DNA from: Pseudomonas kairouanensis
Lineage (GTDB): Bacteria; Pseudomonadota; Gammaproteobacteria; Pseudomonadales; Pseudomonadaceae
Assembly: GCF_004682055.1 (NCBI RefSeq)
Contig: NZ_QUZU01000016.1
Location: forward strand, 1-64,000
DNA length: 64,000 nt
Direction: 5' to 3'
This document shows, piece by piece, positions 50,026 through 60,261 of this stretch (its first letter is position 1; each line of letters starts with the position of its first letter). The translations under genes were made by a program, and so were the position numbers. Below the pieces are notes generated by a model. That model was not told the DNA's origin. It did no database searches and worked only from the letters and a program-made list of their open reading frames with translations.

Positions 50026-50367
50026 TCACTTCGCCATCATGAACGTATGGATGCTGAACATGATCCATATCGACAGGCCAACCAACAGCAGGATTACCAA
50101 CCCTGCGAACACGAACGCAATCACGTTATCGCGTTGCTCTTTCGAGCGATCCAGGTGCAGGAAGTACACCAGGTGAACCAGAACCTGGATCACTGCGAAT
50201 GCCAGCACGATCATCAAAGTGATCGACTTTGGCAGGGTCGGGTACATCACCAGACCAAACGGGATAAGCGTCAGGATTACCGACAGGATGAAGCCGATAG
50301 CGTAGGACTTAACGCTGCCGTGGCTCGCATCATGGCTGTCATGGTCATGGGAGTGTGCATTAGCCAT
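50026..50367 (-). CDS. cyoD: Cytochrome bo3 oxidase subunit IV CyoD
   Basis: 113 residues with three membrane segments and the family start HDASHGSVKSYAIGFILSVILT. A small assembly subunit of the quinol oxidase. It overlaps cyoC by one base. Confidence 0.96.
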   Translation of the reverse strand: MANAHSHDHDSHDASHGSVKSYAIGFILSVILTLIPFGLVMYPTLPKSITLMIVLAFAVIQVLVHLVYFLHLDRSKEQRDNVIAFVFAGLVILLLVGLSIWIMFSIHTFMMAK

Positions 50368-50993
50368 TACAGAGTCCCCATCAGGTAAACAACGGTGAAG
50401 ACGCAGATCCAGACCACGTCCAGGAAGTGCCAGAACAGGCTCAGGCAGCTCAGGCGGGTCTTGTTGGTGTTGGTCAGGCCGTGCTTATTGACCTGATACA
50501 TCATCACCGCCATCCACAGCAGGCCGGCTGTTACGTGCAGACCGTGGGTGCCTACCAGCGTGAAGAACGCAGACAGGAAGCCGGAACGGTGCGGGCCGTA
50601 GCCTTCGGAGATCAACAGGTGGAACTCGTTGATTTCCATGCCGATGAAGCCCAGGCCGAACAGGAAGGTCAGTGCCAACCAGCTCAGTACGCCTTTCTTG
50701 TTGCCTTTGTAGAAGGCCAACATGGCGAAGCCGTAGGTGATCGAACTGAACAACAGCAAGGCGGTTTCGCCAAGCACGTAAGGCAGTTCGAAGATGTCGT
50801 GGCCCGACGGGCCACCCGCTACGTTGTTTACCAGTACCGCGTACACCGCGAAGATCGACGCAAACAAGATGCAGTCGGTCATCAGGTAGAGCCAGAAACC
50901 GAAAACGGTCATCGGCCCCGAGTCGTGGTGATGGTCATCGTGCCCATGGTCATCGACATGGGCGTGTCCAGCATTGGTCACTAAGTTCGACAT
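50367..50993 (-). CDS. cyoC: Cytochrome bo3 oxidase subunit III CyoC
   Basis: 208 residues with five membrane segments; the His-rich N-terminus ([17 protein letters not shown]) and the end [20 protein letters not shown] are typical of CyoC. It is a structural subunit of the proton-pumping ubiquinol oxidase. Confidence 0.97.
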   Translation of the reverse strand: MSNLVTNAGHAHVDDHGHDDHHHDSGPMTVFGFWLYLMTDCILFASIFAVYAVLVNNVAGGPSGHDIFELPYVLGETALLLFSSITYGFAMLAFYKGNKKGVLSWLALTFLFGLGFIGMEINEFHLLISEGYGPHRSGFLSAFFTLVGTHGLHVTAGLLWMAVMMYQVNKHGLTNTNKTRLSCLSLFWHFLDVVWICVFTVVYLMGTL

Positions 50994-50996
50994 GGT

Positions 50997-53015
50997 TTAA
51001 GCCTGTTCCAACGAGGTTTCTACACGGTTGGCCGGGATTTTCTTCTCGGCGACCAGGCGAGCGTGTTGCTCGGCTTCGATGCGCTCGATCGTTTCGACCG
51101 GGACCATGTAGCCTTGATCATCACGCGCTGCGTGGACAATGAAGTAGCCGATGGTGCCCACCAGGCTAACGATTGCCAGCCACCAGATGTGCCAGATCAT
51201 CGCGAAACCGAACACGGTCAACAGCGCGCCCATCACCACGCCAGTGGCGGTGTTGTTCGGCATGTGGATCGGTTCATATTTGACCGGCTTCTGGTACGCA
51301 GTACCGTCTTCCTTGGCTTCGGTGAACGCATCAATGGTGTTCGCAGTAGGGATCACGGCGAAGTTGTAGAACGGAGGTGGCGACGAGGTCGACCATTCCA
51401 GGGTGTGGCCATTCCATGGGTCGCCCGAGTCGCAAGCGTTCTGCTTACGGTCACGGATACTCACGTACAGCTGGATCAGCTGGCAGGCGATACCCACAGC
51501 GATCATCACCGCACCGAACATGGCAACGTACAGGTACGGTACCCATTCAGGGTTGGTAGTGGCGTTCAGACGACGGGTCATGCCCATGAAGCCCAGTGCG
51601 TAGAGCGGCATGAACGCGACGAAGAAGCCCGAGATCCAGAACCAGAATGCAGCCTTGCCCCAGCCTTCGTGCAGCTTGAAGCCGAATGCTTTCGGGAAGT
51701 AGAAGCTGAAACCTGCGATGTAGCCGAATACAGCACCACCGATGATCACGTTGTGGAAGTGAGCGATCACGAACAGGCTGTTGTGCAGCACGAAGTCAGC
51801 ACCCGGAATGGCCAGCAGTACGCCGGTCATGCCGCCGATGGCGAAGGTCACCATGAAGCCCAGGGTCCACAGAACCTGGCTGGTGATACGCAGACGGCCG
51901 TGGTAGATGGTGAATAGCCAGTTAAATAGCTTCACCCCCGTCGGGATGGAAATCAGCATCGTCGCCAGGCCGAAGAAGGCGTTGACGCTGGCCCCCGAGC
52001 CCATGGTGAAGAAGTGGTGCAGCCAAACCATGAAGCCCAGTACAGAGATCGCGCCCGATGCATACACCATCGAGTGGTGACCGAACAGGCGCTTGCCGGT
52101 AAAGGTCGAGATCACTTCGGAGAAGATACCGAACGCTGGCAGGATCAGGATGTACACCTCAGGGTGACCCCATGCCCAGAACAGGTTCACGTACATCATT
52201 GGATTACCACCAAGTTCATTGGTGAAAATGTGGAAATCCAGGTAACGGTCAAGCGACAGCAGCGCCATGGTAGCGGCCAGGATCGGGAACGAAGCCACGA
52301 TCAGGACGTTTGCCCAGGTGCAGGTCCAGGTGAAGATCGGCATGTCCATCAGTTTCATGCCAGGGGCGCGCATTTTCAGGACGGTGGCCAGGAAGTTGAC
52401 CCCCGTCAGCGTCGTCCCGAGTCCTGATAACTGTAGCGCCCAGATGTAGTAGTCCACACCCACGCCAGGACTGTACTGGATGCCCGACAGCGGCGGATAC
52501 GCAACCCAACCGGTCTTGGCGAATTCGCCGACGCCCAGGGACACGTTGATCAGCACCACGCCGGAAACCAGCAGCCAGAAGCTCAGGGAGTTCAGGAACG
52601 GGTAGGCAACGTCACGCGCACCGATCTGCAGCGGCAAGGCAAGGTTCATCAGGCCGGTGAAGAAAGGCATCGCCATGAAGATGATCATGATCACACCGTG
52701 AGCGGTGAAGATCTGGTCATAGTGTTCAGGCGGCAGGTAGCCAGGCGAACCCTCGGTGGCCATGGCCAACTGGGTACGCATCATGATGGCGTCGGCAAAG
52801 CCACGCAGCAGCATGACCATGGCAACGATGACGTACATGACACCGATTTTCTTGTGGTCGACAGACGTCAGCCACTCGGTCCACAGGTAGGTCCACTTCT
52901 TGAAGTAAGTGATTGCTGCAAACAGGCCCAGACCACCCAGCGCGATCATGGCGATGGTCACCATCACGATCGGCTCGTGGAACGGGATCGCATCCCAACT
53001 TAATTTACCAAACAT
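50997..53015 (-). CDS. cyoB: Cytochrome bo3 oxidase subunit I CyoB
   Basis: 672 residues with some 15 membrane segments. The copper/haem ligands are visible: the first His in [16 protein letters not shown], the [12 protein letters not shown]u-site with its His-Tyr pair, HHFFTMG, and HFHNVIIGG. It is the catalytic core that reduces oxygen to water and pumps protons. Lies 3 bases after cyoA. Confidence 0.98.
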   Translation of the reverse strand: MFGKLSWDAIPFHEPIVMVTIAMIALGGLGLFAAITYFKKWTYLWTEWLTSVDHKKIGVMYVIVAMVMLLRGFADAIMMRTQLAMATEGSPGYLPPEHYDQIFTAHGVIMIIFMAMPFFTGLMNLALPLQIGARDVAYPFLNSLSFWLLVSGVVLINVSLGVGEFAKTGWVAYPPLSGIQYSPGVGVDYYIWALQLSGLGTTLTGVNFLATVLKMRAPGMKLMDMPIFTWTCTWANVLIVASFPILAATMALLSLDRYLDFHIFTNELGGNPMMYVNLFWAWGHPEVYILILPAFGIFSEVISTFTGKRLFGHHSMVYASGAISVLGFMVWLHHFFTMGSGASVNAFFGLATMLISIPTGVKLFNWLFTIYHGRLRITSQVLWTLGFMVTFAIGGMTGVLLAIPGADFVLHNSLFVIAHFHNVIIGGAVFGYIAGFSFYFPKAFGFKLHEGWGKAAFWFWISGFFVAFMPLYALGFMGMTRRLNATTNPEWVPYLYVAMFGAVMIAVGIACQLIQLYVSIRDRKQNACDSGDPWNGHTLEWSTSSPPPFYNFAVIPTANTIDAFTEAKEDGTAYQKPVKYEPIHMPNNTATGVVMGALLTVFGFAMIWHIWWLAIVSLVGTIGYFIVHAARDDQGYMVPVETIERIEAEQHARLVAEKKIPANRVETSLEQA

Positions 53016-53018
53016 CGT

Positions 53019-53960
53019 TTACTCCTCTGCCCCAGCAGTTGAATGCGAGCCCGTGTCAGAACCTTCAACCGCGGCCACTTCTTTCTTCTCGTGCTTGACC
53101 GGCTTGCCTGGCTTCATACCTTCGTACTTGTCGACGATTTTCTGAAACAGGTTCGGCTCGTACGTGGAGTACAGGGCGACTGGGTTGTTCTGGCTTGGTT
53201 TGGTCAGGGCGTCGTATTCAGCTTGATCAAGCTGTTTAGGTGCGGCCTTGACTTCGGCTACCCAGGCGTTGAAATCTTCCTGGCTCGTCGAGATCGCTTT
53301 GAATTTCATGCCGGTGAAGCCAGCGCCGCTGTAGTTGGCGGAGATGCCTTCCATTTCGGCTTTTTCGTTGGCGATCAGGTGCAGACGGGTCTGCATGCCT
53401 GCCATCGCGTAGATCTGGCCGCCCAGCGCAGGGATGAAGAACGAGTTCATCACGGCGTCGGAGGTGATCCGGAAGTTAAGCGGAGTGTTCTCCGGGAACT
53501 GGATCTCGTTGACCGTGGCGATACCCAGGTCCGGGTAGATGAACAGCCACTTCCAGTCCAGCGCGACCACTTCGATGTTGATCGGCTTGACGTCGGATTC
53601 CAGCGGACGGTAAGGGTCCAGCTCGTGGGTCGACTTATAGGTGATGTAACCCAGGGCGATGATGATGAGGATCGGGACCAGCCACACCGCGATTTCGATC
53701 TTGGTGGAGTGCGACCACTTAGGCGCGTAGGTCGCGCTGGTGTTCGACGCACGGTATTTCCACGCGAAGGCGAAGGTCATGATGATCACAGGGACCACGA
53801 CCAGCAACATCAGCAGGGTGGCGGTGATGATCAGGTTTCGTTGATCCAGACCGATCTGTCCTTTTGGGTCCATCAAGGTCCACTTGCAGCCTCCCAGCAT
53901 TAACATCATGCCAAGCAGCGGCAAAAAGCCTAGTAATCGGGGGTACCTGTTTTTACTCAT
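53019..53960 (-). CDS. cyoA: Cytochrome bo3 oxidase subunit II CyoA
   Basis: 313 residues from the ATG at 53960 (GAGG eight bases upstream; an ATG at 54014 would add 18 residues before the signal). The start is a lipoprotein signal with lipobox LGGC, then two membrane segments and a cupredoxin-like domain that, as in all quinol oxidases, lacks the CuA ligands. It is the first gene of the cyo operon. Confidence 0.96.
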   Translation of the reverse strand: MSKNRYPRLLGFLPLLGMMLMLGGCKWTLMDPKGQIGLDQRNLIITATLLMLLVVVPVIIMTFAFAWKYRASNTSATYAPKWSHSTKIEIAVWLVPILIIIALGYITYKSTHELDPYRPLESDVKPINIEVVALDWKWLFIYPDLGIATVNEIQFPENTPLNFRITSDAVMNSFFIPALGGQIYAMAGMQTRLHLIANEKAEMEGISANYSGAGFTGMKFKAISTSQEDFNAWVAEVKAAPKQLDQAEYDALTKPSQNNPVALYSTYEPNLFQKIVDKYEGMKPGKPVKHEKKEVAAVEGSDTGSHSTAGAEE

Positions 53961-54702
53961 CTCACGACCTCTAAAGCAGCTTGCGCAATGCAGTTGGGTT
54001 TTGATCGCCAACACTTCACCCTGCCAAGGGTTGGCATTTCTCTTCGATTGAATAAGAGCCTGCCCGTCACGCCATAAAGCTACGTTTCACGGACCTGCGG
54101 TGAGTTCTTATTCGATTTCGTGGTTAAAGGCCTTGTTACAGACCAATTCCATTTGGTGCGGATAGTTGAAAGGCTGCCGGAACCTTGGGGTCGCACAGAG
54201 CCATCCATCTGCCCCTCGACCGCTCCAGTGCTCAAATATTGAACAGCACCGGACATTCAGTGCGGGCGATTGTAGTTAGCTAGCGATGTATAAACCATGT
54301 CTTATAAAGAAATAATTTTTATCGATTACAGCAATAATCCTTCACCAAAACCGCAAAGGTTCGCGATCTTATCGCGTTCGATTCTCAACAAAAACCACAA
54401 AAATTGCCCTGTTATAGGCTAATCCGTCGCATCCCCTACACCCTGTAAGGGCATGCAAAACCCATCCAACCCCCCATAAAACAAGGCATTCAGACATCAC
54501 TGAATGGCACACGCGGTGCGCGTTCCGTGGCGTCGCCCAAAGCACGAATTGACAGCACAATTTGGCCGCCGGTTGCAAATTTAAGCGCCGGTTTGGCAGG
54601 TCAGAAACGTCCTGCGGCAACGTCCGTGTGACAACATGTCGCACGCTGCGCACCCCCGAAATTGCTCCGCGTCACGCTCTGTTCACAAAACCCTACAAAC
54701 GA
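53961..54702. promoter_or_regulatory. Long non-coding region upstream of cyoA
   Basis: About 740 bases lie between cyoA and the dsbB terminator. The stretch 54260-54420 is rich in A+T (for example AAAGAAATAATTTTTATCG), and is the likely cyo promoter area. The open frame at 54369-54653 has no ribosome site and an atypical product. I found no clear ANR (TTGAT..ATCAA) box. Confidence 0.45.
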
Positions 54703-54740
54703 AAACGCCCCGGGCTTCCCTGAGGAAGACCGGGGCGTTT
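54703..54740 (-). terminator. Terminator after dsbB
   Basis: AAACGCCCCGG and CCGGGGCGTTT form an 11-bp stem with a short inner GCTTCC/GGAAG pair. It begins 12 bases after the dsbB stop. Confidence 0.85.
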
Positions 54741-54751
54741 GCCGTGAACAG

Positions 54752-55258
54752 CTAGGCTTTGCGTTGGCGATTGCGGTAGATGCCCAGGGGCACCAGGATC
54801 ACCGTCAGCACAAATGCCACCAGTGCCCACTGCGCCAGGGAGAGGCCCAGCACCGGCGGATAAGGCGTGCTGCAAAAGCCATCGACCTGAAAGCCCAGCG
54901 GGAACAGCTTGGCCAGGGGCAGGTCGTCGACGATCGGTTGCAGCACGTCCACGCCACAGCTGACTTGCGGGAAGAACTGGGTGTACACATGGTGACCGGC
55001 CGCCGCCACACCGCCCAGGGCGCTGAGCACCACCAGGCCTTCAAACAGCGTGATCGCACCTTTGCGCCGCATGGCCGCGCCGATGAAGGCGAAGATCGCA
55101 ATCAGCAGCAAGGCGTAGCGTTGCAGGATGCACAGCGGGCATGGAGCCTCGCCCAGCACCACCTGCATATAAAGCGCACCGCCGATCAGCGCCAGGCAGA
55201 TGATGCCCAGCAACACCAGAAAGCGCCGCTCCCTGCCTAAACGCAATTCATCACTCAT
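54752..55258 (-). CDS. dsbB: Disulfide bond formation protein DsbB
   Basis: 168 residues with four membrane segments. The redox pair CPLC (in GEAPCPLCILQRYAL) and the second pair, Cys in QVSCGVDV and in DGFCSTPY, mark DsbB, which reoxidises DsbA and passes electrons to quinone. Next to the cyo oxidase genes, which take electrons from the same quinone pool. Preceded by a leader with no other gene. Confidence 0.95.
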   Translation of the reverse strand: MSDELRLGRERRFLVLLGIICLALIGGALYMQVVLGEAPCPLCILQRYALLLIAIFAFIGAAMRRKGAITLFEGLVVLSALGGVAAAGHHVYTQFFPQVSCGVDVLQPIVDDLPLAKLFPLGFQVDGFCSTPYPPVLGLSLAQWALVAFVLTVILVPLGIYRNRQRKA

Positions 55259-55366
55259 TCTAAGGTTCCCTTTGTCTGGTCAAGCCAATGGCCGCAAGTT
55301 TACACACCGAGAGTGGTTTAACCAGAGGGGGTTAACAGCAGATTAATCAGAAGGAACACAGAGCCA

Positions 55367-55461
55367 AATGTGGGAGCGGGCTTGCTCGCGAAAGGGGTGG
55401 ATCAGTCGCCTGATGCATTGGCTGATACGCCGCCTTCGCGAGCAAGCCCGCTCCCACATTA
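55367..55461. repeat. REPIN (GTGGGAGCGGGCTTGCTCGCGAA type)
   Basis: Inverted arms AATGTGGGAGCGGGCTTGC..GCAAGCCCGCTCCCACATT with TCGCGAA inner bases, 95 bases long, between dsbB and the end of hmp. Same class as 62874-62970. Confidence 0.9.
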
Positions 55462-55470
55462 TTGACCGCG

Positions 55471-56652
55471 TTACTCCAGCGCCGCCGCCGGGCCAAAGAA
55501 CTCATACCGGCTCTGCTTCTCCGGCACACCCAACGCCTTGAGGTGGCGCTTGATCGCGGCCATGAAACCCTTAGGCCCCAGGAAGTACGCGTCCACATCC
55601 CGCTGCTGGGGCAGCCACGCCGCCAATTGCTCCTGGCTCAGCAGGCCCACCTTGTCCGCCGCCGGGCTCACGCCATCATCCTCGGCGTAGCAGTAGAAGC
55701 GCTTGAGCTGCGGGTGCTGCGCCGCCAGGCCGTCCACCCAGTCACGGAAGGCGTGCACCCCACCGTTACGCGCACAGTGGATAAAGTGCACCGGGCGCTC
55801 GGTGGCCAGGGCCGCTTCGAGCATCGGCAAGGTTGGCGTAATGCCCACGCCGCCGCTGATCAGCACCAGCGGTTTGTCACTGGCCGCCAGGGTGAACTCC
55901 CCCGAGGGCGGGAACAGGTCGAGGGTGGCGCCAACGTGCAGCTGGTCATGCAGGTAGTTGGACACCCGGCCCCCCGCTTCGCGCTTGACGCTGATGCGGT
56001 ACACGCCCGCATCGGTCAGGGCCGACAAAGAGTAGTTACGGCGCACTTCCTCGCCGTCCAGCAGCAACTTCATACCGATGTACTGGCCCGGCGCGGCAGC
56101 CAGGATCGGGCCGTTATCCACAGGGGCAAAATAGAAAGAGATGATCTCGTTGCTCTCCTCCACCCGCTTGACCACCCGGAACGCCCGCGCACCGCGCCAG
56201 CCACCAGGGGCCTGGGCTTTTTCTTCGTAGATGGCCGCTTCTGCGCCAATCAGGATATCCGCCAACTGACCATAGGCCGCGCCCCAGGCATTCATCACCT
56301 CAGGTGTGGCGATCTCGCTGCCCAGCACTTCGCTGATGGCTCGCAGCAGGCACGCGCCCACGATCGGGTAATGCTCTGGCAAAATCTGCAAGGCCACATG
56401 CTTGTTGATGATCTTGGCCACCAGGTCGCCCAGTTGGTCCAACTGGTCGATATGCCGCGCGTACATCAGCACGCCATTGGCCAGGGCGCGGGGCTGGTCG
56501 CCACTGGCCTGGTGGGCCTGGTTGAACAGCGGGCGTACCTCGGGGTACTCCGAAAGCATCATGCGATAGAAATGGGTGATCAGCGCTTCGCCGCCGCTTT
56601 CCAGCAGGGGTACGGTGGATTTGACGATGGCACGGTCTTGGGCACTAAGCAT
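55471..56652 (-). CDS. hmp: Flavohaemoglobin (nitric oxide dioxygenase) Hmp
   Basis: 393 residues: a globin domain (haem His in NKHVALQILPEHYP, about residue 85), an FAD domain with RRNYSLSA, and an NAD domain with ISGGVGITPTLPML. It turns NO into nitrate using O2 and NADPH. Start at 56652 with GGAGG seven bases upstream. It is divergent from norR; three NorR-like sites and a sigma-54-like promoter lie between. Confidence 0.96.
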   Translation of the reverse strand: MLSAQDRAIVKSTVPLLESGGEALITHFYRMMLSEYPEVRPLFNQAHQASGDQPRALANGVLMYARHIDQLDQLGDLVAKIINKHVALQILPEHYPIVGACLLRAISEVLGSEIATPEVMNAWGAAYGQLADILIGAEAAIYEEKAQAPGGWRGARAFRVVKRVEESNEIISFYFAPVDNGPILAAAPGQYIGMKLLLDGEEVRRNYSLSALTDAGVYRISVKREAGGRVSNYLHDQLHVGATLDLFPPSGEFTLAASDKPLVLISGGVGITPTLPMLEAALATERPVHFIHCARNGGVHAFRDWVDGLAAQHPQLKRFYCYAEDDGVSPAADKVGLLSQEQLAAWLPQQRDVDAYFLGPKGFMAAIKRHLKALGVPEKQSRYEFFGPAAALE

Positions 56653-56691
56653 GGGAGCCTCCTGGGCTTCTTGACTGATTACCCTGGCTTA

Positions 56692-56708
56692 CTCAGTATT
56701 CGTGCCAA
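56692..56708 (-). promoter_or_regulatory. Possible sigma-54 promoter for hmp
   Basis: On the minus strand TTGGCACG (a perfect -24 box) is followed at the right distance by CTGAG, a weak -12 box where TTGC is expected. A sigma-54 promoter is expected because NorR/FhpR is a sigma-54 activator. Confidence 0.5.
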
Positions 56709-56748
56709 CTTTAAAATCGTTATTTTTCAATAACTTAAAACAAATATA

Positions 56749-56804
56749 GTCAGTATGACTTCCTACACCTTATAGTCACAAGGACTACAAGGAGTCATTA
56801 TGAC
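56749..56804. promoter_or_regulatory. Three NorR/FhpR operator-like sites
   Basis: GTCAGTATGAC (56749-56759), GTCACAAGGAC (56775-56785) and GTCATTATGAC (56794-56804) all fit the GT-seven bases-AC pattern of NorR. The third overlaps the norR start codon at 56800, which suggests autoregulation. Three sites are also known before E. coli norVW. Confidence 0.75.
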
Positions 56805-58323
56805 TGCGCAATCGCTGCTCACCACCCTGCTCCCCCTGGTCGCCGACCTGTCCCGCGAACTGCCCGAAGGCGAGCGCTACCGCCGCCTGTTGCAAGCCAT
56901 GCGCGCCCTGCTGCCCTGCGATGCTGCCGCGCTGTTGCGCCTGGACGCAGAATGGCTGGTGCCGCTGGCGGTGGACGGCCTGAGCCCCGACACCCTGGGC
57001 CGGCGCTTCAAAGTCAGCGAACACCCGCGCTTCGCTCTCCTGCTGGGTAGCCCAGGCCCCACCCGCTTTGACAGTGACAGCCCATTGCCCGACCCCTACG
57101 ACGGCCTGGTGGCGGGCGTGCATGGGCAGTTGGAAGTGCACGATTGCATGGGTTGCCCGCTGTTTGTCGACGATCAACCCTGGGGCCTCCTGACCCTCGA
57201 TGCTCTCGACACCGAGCGCTTCGAACGTGTGGAACTGGACGCCCTGCAAGCCTTCGCCAGCCTGGCCGCCGCCACCGTCAAGGTGGCCCAACGCATCGAA
57301 AACCTGACCTTGCGCGCTGAAATCTACCGTGAGGCCAGCGGCCAACAGCACAAGGAAATGATCGGCCAGAGCAAACCCCACAAGCGCCTGGTGGAAGAGA
57401 TCAAATTGGTGGGCGGCAGCGACCTCACCGTGCTGATCACCGGCGAAACCGGGGTGGGCAAGGAGTTGGTGGCCCAGGCCATCCACGCCGCGTCCCCCCG
57501 TGCCGACAAACCGCTGATCAGCCTCAACTGCGCCGCCCTGCCGGAAACCCTGGTGGAAAGCGAGCTGTTTGGCCACGTACGCGGTGCCTTCACCGGCGCG
57601 TTGAATGAGCGGCGCGGCAAGTTCGAACTGGCCAATGGCGGCACCTTGTTCCTGGATGAGGTGGGCGAGTTGTCCCTGAGCGTGCAGGCCAAGTTGCTGC
57701 GTGTGCTGCAAAGTGGCCAGTTGCAACGCCTGGGGTCGGACAAGGAACATCAAGTGGATGTGCGCCTGATCGCCGCCACCAACCGCGACCTGGCCGACGA
57801 AGTACGCAATGGCCGCTACCGCGCCGACTTCTACCACCGCCTCAGCGTGTACCCGCTGCAAGTGCCGGCCCTGCGTGAGCGCGGGCGGGATGTGCTGCTG
57901 CTGGCCGGCTACTTCCTGGAGCAGAACCGCTCACGCATGGGCCTGGGCAGTTTGCGCCTGACCAGCGACGCCCAGGCGGCGCTGCTGGCCTACAACTGGC
58001 CGGGCAATGTGCGCGAGCTGGAGCATCTGATTGGGCGCAGTGCGCTCAAAGCCTTGGGCAACTGCCGTGAACGGCCGAAGATTCTCAGCTTGAGCGCACA
58101 GGATCTGGATTTACCCGACGTGAGCGCCCCGGTGATCGAGGAACAGACCGACGTGGCGCCCATCGTCACCGGCGACCTGCGCCAGGCCACCGAGCATTTT
58201 CAGCGCCAGATCATCAGCGCCTGCCTGGAGCGCCACAACCACAACTGGGCCAGTGCGGCCCGAGAGTTGGGGCTGGACCGGGCCAACCTGGGGCGCATGG
58301 CCAAGCGGCTTGGGCTCAAATAG
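56800..58323 (+). CDS. norR: NO-responsive sigma-54 activator NorR/FhpR
   Basis: 507 residues: an N-terminal GAF domain (about 25-165, where NO binds non-haem iron), an AAA+ domain with the sigma-54 loop GAFTGA (ELFGHVRGAFTGALNERRG), Walker A GETGVGKE and the arginine-finger region FYHRLSVYPLQVPALRERG, and a C-terminal helix-turn-helix (NWASAARELGLDRANLGRMAKRLG). It senses NO and activates the divergent hmp gene. Confidence 0.94.
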   Translation: MTAQSLLTTLLPLVADLSRELPEGERYRRLLQAMRALLPCDAAALLRLDAEWLVPLAVDGLSPDTLGRRFKVSEHPRFALLLGSPGPTRFDSDSPLPDPYDGLVAGVHGQLEVHDCMGCPLFVDDQPWGLLTLDALDTERFERVELDALQAFASLAAATVKVAQRIENLTLRAEIYREASGQQHKEMIGQSKPHKRLVEEIKLVGGSDLTVLITGETGVGKELVAQAIHAASPRADKPLISLNCAALPETLVESELFGHVRGAFTGALNERRGKFELANGGTLFLDEVGELSLSVQAKLLRVLQSGQLQRLGSDKEHQVDVRLIAATNRDLADEVRNGRYRADFYHRLSVYPLQVPALRERGRDVLLLAGYFLEQNRSRMGLGSLRLTSDAQAALLAYNWPGNVRELEHLIGRSALKALGNCRERPKILSLSAQDLDLPDVSAPVIEEQTDVAPIVTGDLRQATEHFQRQIISACLERHNHNWASAARELGLDRANLGRMAKRLGLK

Positions 58324-58344
58324 AAAGGTCAACCCGCCCCCACA

Positions 58345-59247
58345 TTAGGCCTGCTTTGCTCTGAAGACCGGGTTAGCAGGCTTGGGCTTTCTGAACACCA
58401 ACACATTCCCCAACATCACCAGCACCAACCCCGCCAACGCCGGCGCGGTCCACTGGTAGCCCTCGGCAAACGCCGACACATTCAACGCCACCACCGGGAA
58501 CAACACCGTGCAATACGCTGCACGCTCTGGCCCCATGCGCCCCACCAGGGTCAGGTACGCGGTAAAGCCGATGACCGAGCCTGGAATGACCAGGTACCAC
58601 AGGGCGCCGATGTACCGCGCGCTCCAATCCATCTCGAAGGGGATGCCGCGCACCGCGCAATAGGTCGCCAGCATGGCCGAACCATAAGCCATGCCCCAGG
58701 CATTGGTGGTCAGCGGCTTGAGTCCGGCCTTCTGTTGCAGGCTCGACAGCATATTGCCGGCCGAGAAGCACATCGTGCCCAGCAACGCCAAGCCCAGGCC
58801 CAGCAAGGTCTGCGGGCTGGCGGTGTGCCCAACCAGTTCCGGCCAGAACAGCAACCCCAAGCCCGCCAGGCCAAGGCCGCCGCCCATCAACACGTTGCGC
58901 GCCACCCGCTGGCCAAAAAACACCCGGGCATTCAGGGCGTTCCACAGCGTAGCCGTGGAAAACACCACCGCCACCAGGCCGCTGGGGATCCACTGGCTGG
59001 CAGTCAGAAAGCACATGAAGTTCACACAAAACAGGCACAGCCCCTGAGCCAGGCAGATCAAATGCCCGCGCCGGTTCATCACCTGCAACTTGCGGCTCAG
59101 CAGCAACAGCGCAAACAGCACCAGCGCCGCCAGGCCGAAGCGATAGACGATCGACACGGGAATTGCCACCACGCCCAACTGCCATTTAAGGGCGATCCAG
59201 GTGGTGCCCCAGATCAGCACAGTGAGTAAATACAGGGAAAGGTTCAT
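58345..59247 (-). CDS. EamA-family (DMT) exporter
   Basis: 300 residues from the ATG at 59247 (GGAG six bases upstream; ATGs further upstream give a charged non-membrane leader). Ten membrane segments in two EamA repeats (start NLSLYLLTVLIWGTTWIALK; second repeat LLGLGLALLGTMCFSAGNML). Substrate unknown, probably a metabolite or amino acid. It is divergent from the AraC gene, which may control it. Confidence 0.88.
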   Translation of the reverse strand: MNLSLYLLTVLIWGTTWIALKWQLGVVAIPVSIVYRFGLAALVLFALLLLSRKLQVMNRRGHLICLAQGLCLFCVNFMCFLTASQWIPSGLVAVVFSTATLWNALNARVFFGQRVARNVLMGGGLGLAGLGLLFWPELVGHTASPQTLLGLGLALLGTMCFSAGNMLSSLQQKAGLKPLTTNAWGMAYGSAMLATYCAVRGIPFEMDWSARYIGALWYLVIPGSVIGFTAYLTLVGRMGPERAAYCTVLFPVVALNVSAFAEGYQWTAPALAGLVLVMLGNVLVFRKPKPANPVFRAKQA

Positions 59248-59385
59248 AGCGGGCTCCATCGATTGAGCCACAGTGTTGCGCTGAACCCGTGGCGCGCTCT
59301 TGCACAATCTTGCGCTTTTGTCGGGCGGCGGGATCACAGCGCCAGCATCCGAGAGTAGGATGCAAGGCGTCAAAGAGAACTCACC

Positions 59386-60261
59386 ATGCCAGACCTGGAA
59401 TCCCTGCAAGTCTTTCAAGCCCTTAACCGCTCGCCCAACGCCCGCCTTGAGGCCTGCGCCGAGCTCGGTGACGGCTTGTCTGCGGCCTTGTGGAGCAACC
59501 ACCACGATGCCCAGGACTACCAGGCGCCCAGCCATCACACCCTGTCGTGCTATATCGGCGGCGGTACCGGCACCTTCCGGCGTGACCAACCGGGCACCAA
59601 GGGCGGGCCCGACAAACTGTGCATCCTGCCGGCCGAGCATCAGTCAGCCTGGGTGATCAACGGCGAGATCCGCCTGGCCCATGTGTATTTCAGCCCGGAG
59701 CAATTTGCCCTGGGCTGCGTCACCCTGCTGGACCGCGAACCACGCACCCTGCAACTGCGCGAAAGCACCTTTCTGGAAGACGCCAGCCAGGCCCGGCGCT
59801 TCCACCAGTTGATTGCGCTGAACTGGCACGAGCCCGCCGAACGCCTGCTCACCAGCAGCCTGGCCCATGAAATGCTCAGCCACACCCTGCTCAGCCAGGT
59901 CGGTGCCCGCGAGGGGCTACGGCTCAAAGGCGGGCTGGCCGCGCACCAACGGCGGTTGTTGGTGGAGTTTATCGACCAGCACCTGGAAGACCCTATCAGC
60001 CTGGGGCAACTGGCCGGGATGTGCGCGCTGTCCGAATACCACTTTGCGCGGATGTTCCGCCAAAGCTTCGGCCTACCTCCCCATCAATACCTGCTGGCAC
60101 GCCGCCTGACCCGCGCCCAGGCTCTGCTGCGCAGCGGCGCCCTGGCGTTGAGCGAGATCGCCTTGATCTGCGGTTTTTCCAGCGCCAGCCACTTCACCCA
60201 TCGTTTCCGCCAGGCCATGGGCGCCACACCCGGCGAGTACCGCCAGGCGTTCAGCGCCTAG
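59386..60261 (+). CDS. AraC-family transcription regulator
   Basis: 291 residues. The C-terminal 100 hold the two helix-turn-helix units (ISLGQLAGMCALSEYHFARMFRQSFG and ALSEIALICGFSSASHFTHRFRQAMG), and the N-terminal part is the usual sensor cupin-like domain. It is divergent from the EamA exporter, a common regulator-exporter layout. Ligand unknown. Its stop overlaps the end of the LuxR-type gene by 4 bases, tail to tail. Confidence 0.92.
   Translation: MPDLESLQVFQALNRSPNARLEACAELGDGLSAALWSNHHDAQDYQAPSHHTLSCYIGGGTGTFRRDQPGTKGGPDKLCILPAEHQSAWVINGEIRLAHVYFSPEQFALGCVTLLDREPRTLQLRESTFLEDASQARRFHQLIALNWHEPAERLLTSSLAHEMLSHTLLSQVGAREGLRLKGGLAAHQRRLLVEFIDQHLEDPISLGQLAGMCALSEYHFARMFRQSFGLPPHQYLLARRLTRAQALLRSGALALSEIALICGFSSASHFTHRFRQAMGATPGEYRQAFSA

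Noticed and set aside
54369..54653. 94-codon frame in the cyo upstream region
   Set aside because: No ribosome site, odd Cys/Arg-rich product, lies in probable promoter DNA.
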